From positions 1 to 51,284 of the forward strand of contig JBGTBA010000122.1 of assembly GCA_041749595.1 (NCBI GenBank): DNA of 51,284 nucleotides, in the 5' to 3' direction. The position numbers were made by a program, and so were the translations under genes. This document shows, in pieces, positions 51,146 through 51,284 of the stretch; positions within the stretch are counted from its first letter, which is position 1; every line of letters begins with the position of its first letter. The stretch comes from Aurantibrevibacter sp041749595. Its GTDB lineage: Bacteria > Bacteroidota > Bacteroidia > Flavobacteriales > Flavobacteriaceae. The notes beneath the pieces were generated by a model that worked only from the letters and a program-made list of their open reading frames with translations, was not told the DNA's origin and did not search any database.

Positions 51146-51284
51146 TTTTATTTTCTAGTTAAAGGTTAAAACCCTGCAATTTCATTGCAGTTACTTTAGT
51201 TTCTATAAATGTTTTAGTTTTGTCGGATGGGCGATTATCGTAGGAATTCCCATTCGATAAGTAATCTGAGTTGCCATTTAGTAT
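51146..51284. other. End of window: hairpin and possible promoter
   Basis: CTGCAAT (51174-51180) pairs perfectly with 51184-51190 around TTC, a small possible terminator for the SatD gene with a weak T tract. TAGTTTTG at 51215-51222 fits the -7 consensus. No start codon with a supported ORF is visible before the window ends. Confidence 0.35.

Overview
The window looks like chromosome from a marine member of the Flavobacteriaceae (Bacteroidota). The evidence is family content and promoters. PspC/GIN-domain, DUF4870, DUF6155, alginate-export, YaiO and DUF2490 families are typical of this group. Several genes are preceded by the Bacteroidota promoter pattern TTTG ... TAnnTTTG, and Shine-Dalgarno sequences are scarce. 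No rRNA, tRNA, CRISPR array or complete insertion sequence was recognised. All names rest on reading the translated proteins; no database search was run.

Layout. 1-5109 is the end of a polysaccharide-utilisation region: a partial gene, a decayed GH3 beta-glucosidase, then an apparent operon of an SDR oxidoreductase (probable fructuronate reductase), mannonate dehydratase, a lipoprotein formylglycine-generating enzyme and galactokinase. This points to sulfated, uronate- and galactose-containing algal glycans. 5238-9000 carries thioredoxin reductase, a small secreted protein and a coupled pair (dipeptide epimerase and an AONS-like PLP enzyme). 9020-12465 is an envelope-stress-type operon (DUF4870, PadR, PspC, GIN-domain lipoprotein) with a well-formed promoter. 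12596-14207 holds a DUF4442 protein and an AIM24/TIGR00266 protein, followed by about 1 kb without a coherent gene.

15257-25028 is the most interesting cluster. A soluble hybrid histidine kinase with its own Hpt domain, a single-domain response regulator, a membrane-anchored HEAT-repeat protein, a processive family 2 glycosyltransferase, an LtaS-like membrane protein and a YaiO-type outer-membrane barrel are closely packed on one strand. They read as a phosphorelay-controlled exopolysaccharide synthesis, modification and export system. The LtaS-like protein has atypical active-site residues and ends in a TPR module resembling the YaiO N-terminus. Just downstream lie two unannotated 32- and 33-residue ORFs that are clearly paralogous.

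25485-39310 is mostly housekeeping: a sigma-70 factor, DUF6155, a DEAD/DEAH helicase, a glycosyltransferase, MenB, an alginate-export-type porin, a TauE/SafE transporter, an ADP-ribosylglycohydrolase-like protein, PurB, a sirtuin, a TrmH methyltransferase and an SRPBCC protein. From 39236 to about 44600 a compact, apparently AT-richer island (TetR regulator, SulP transporter, S74-type chaperone domain protein, frameshifted TerC, DUF2490, beta-carbonic anhydrase) is bracketed by two copies of the 3' end of the SRPBCC gene. The left copy is intact and the right copy is decayed. This looks like an inserted bicarbonate/CO2-handling module. 44706-51145 returns to ordinary genes: a GH13 amylase lipoprotein, a CarboxypepD_reg-like protein, a DbpA-type RNA helicase, RdgB, an isoprenylcysteine-methyltransferase-like membrane protein and a SatD-family regulator with repeated upstream boxes.
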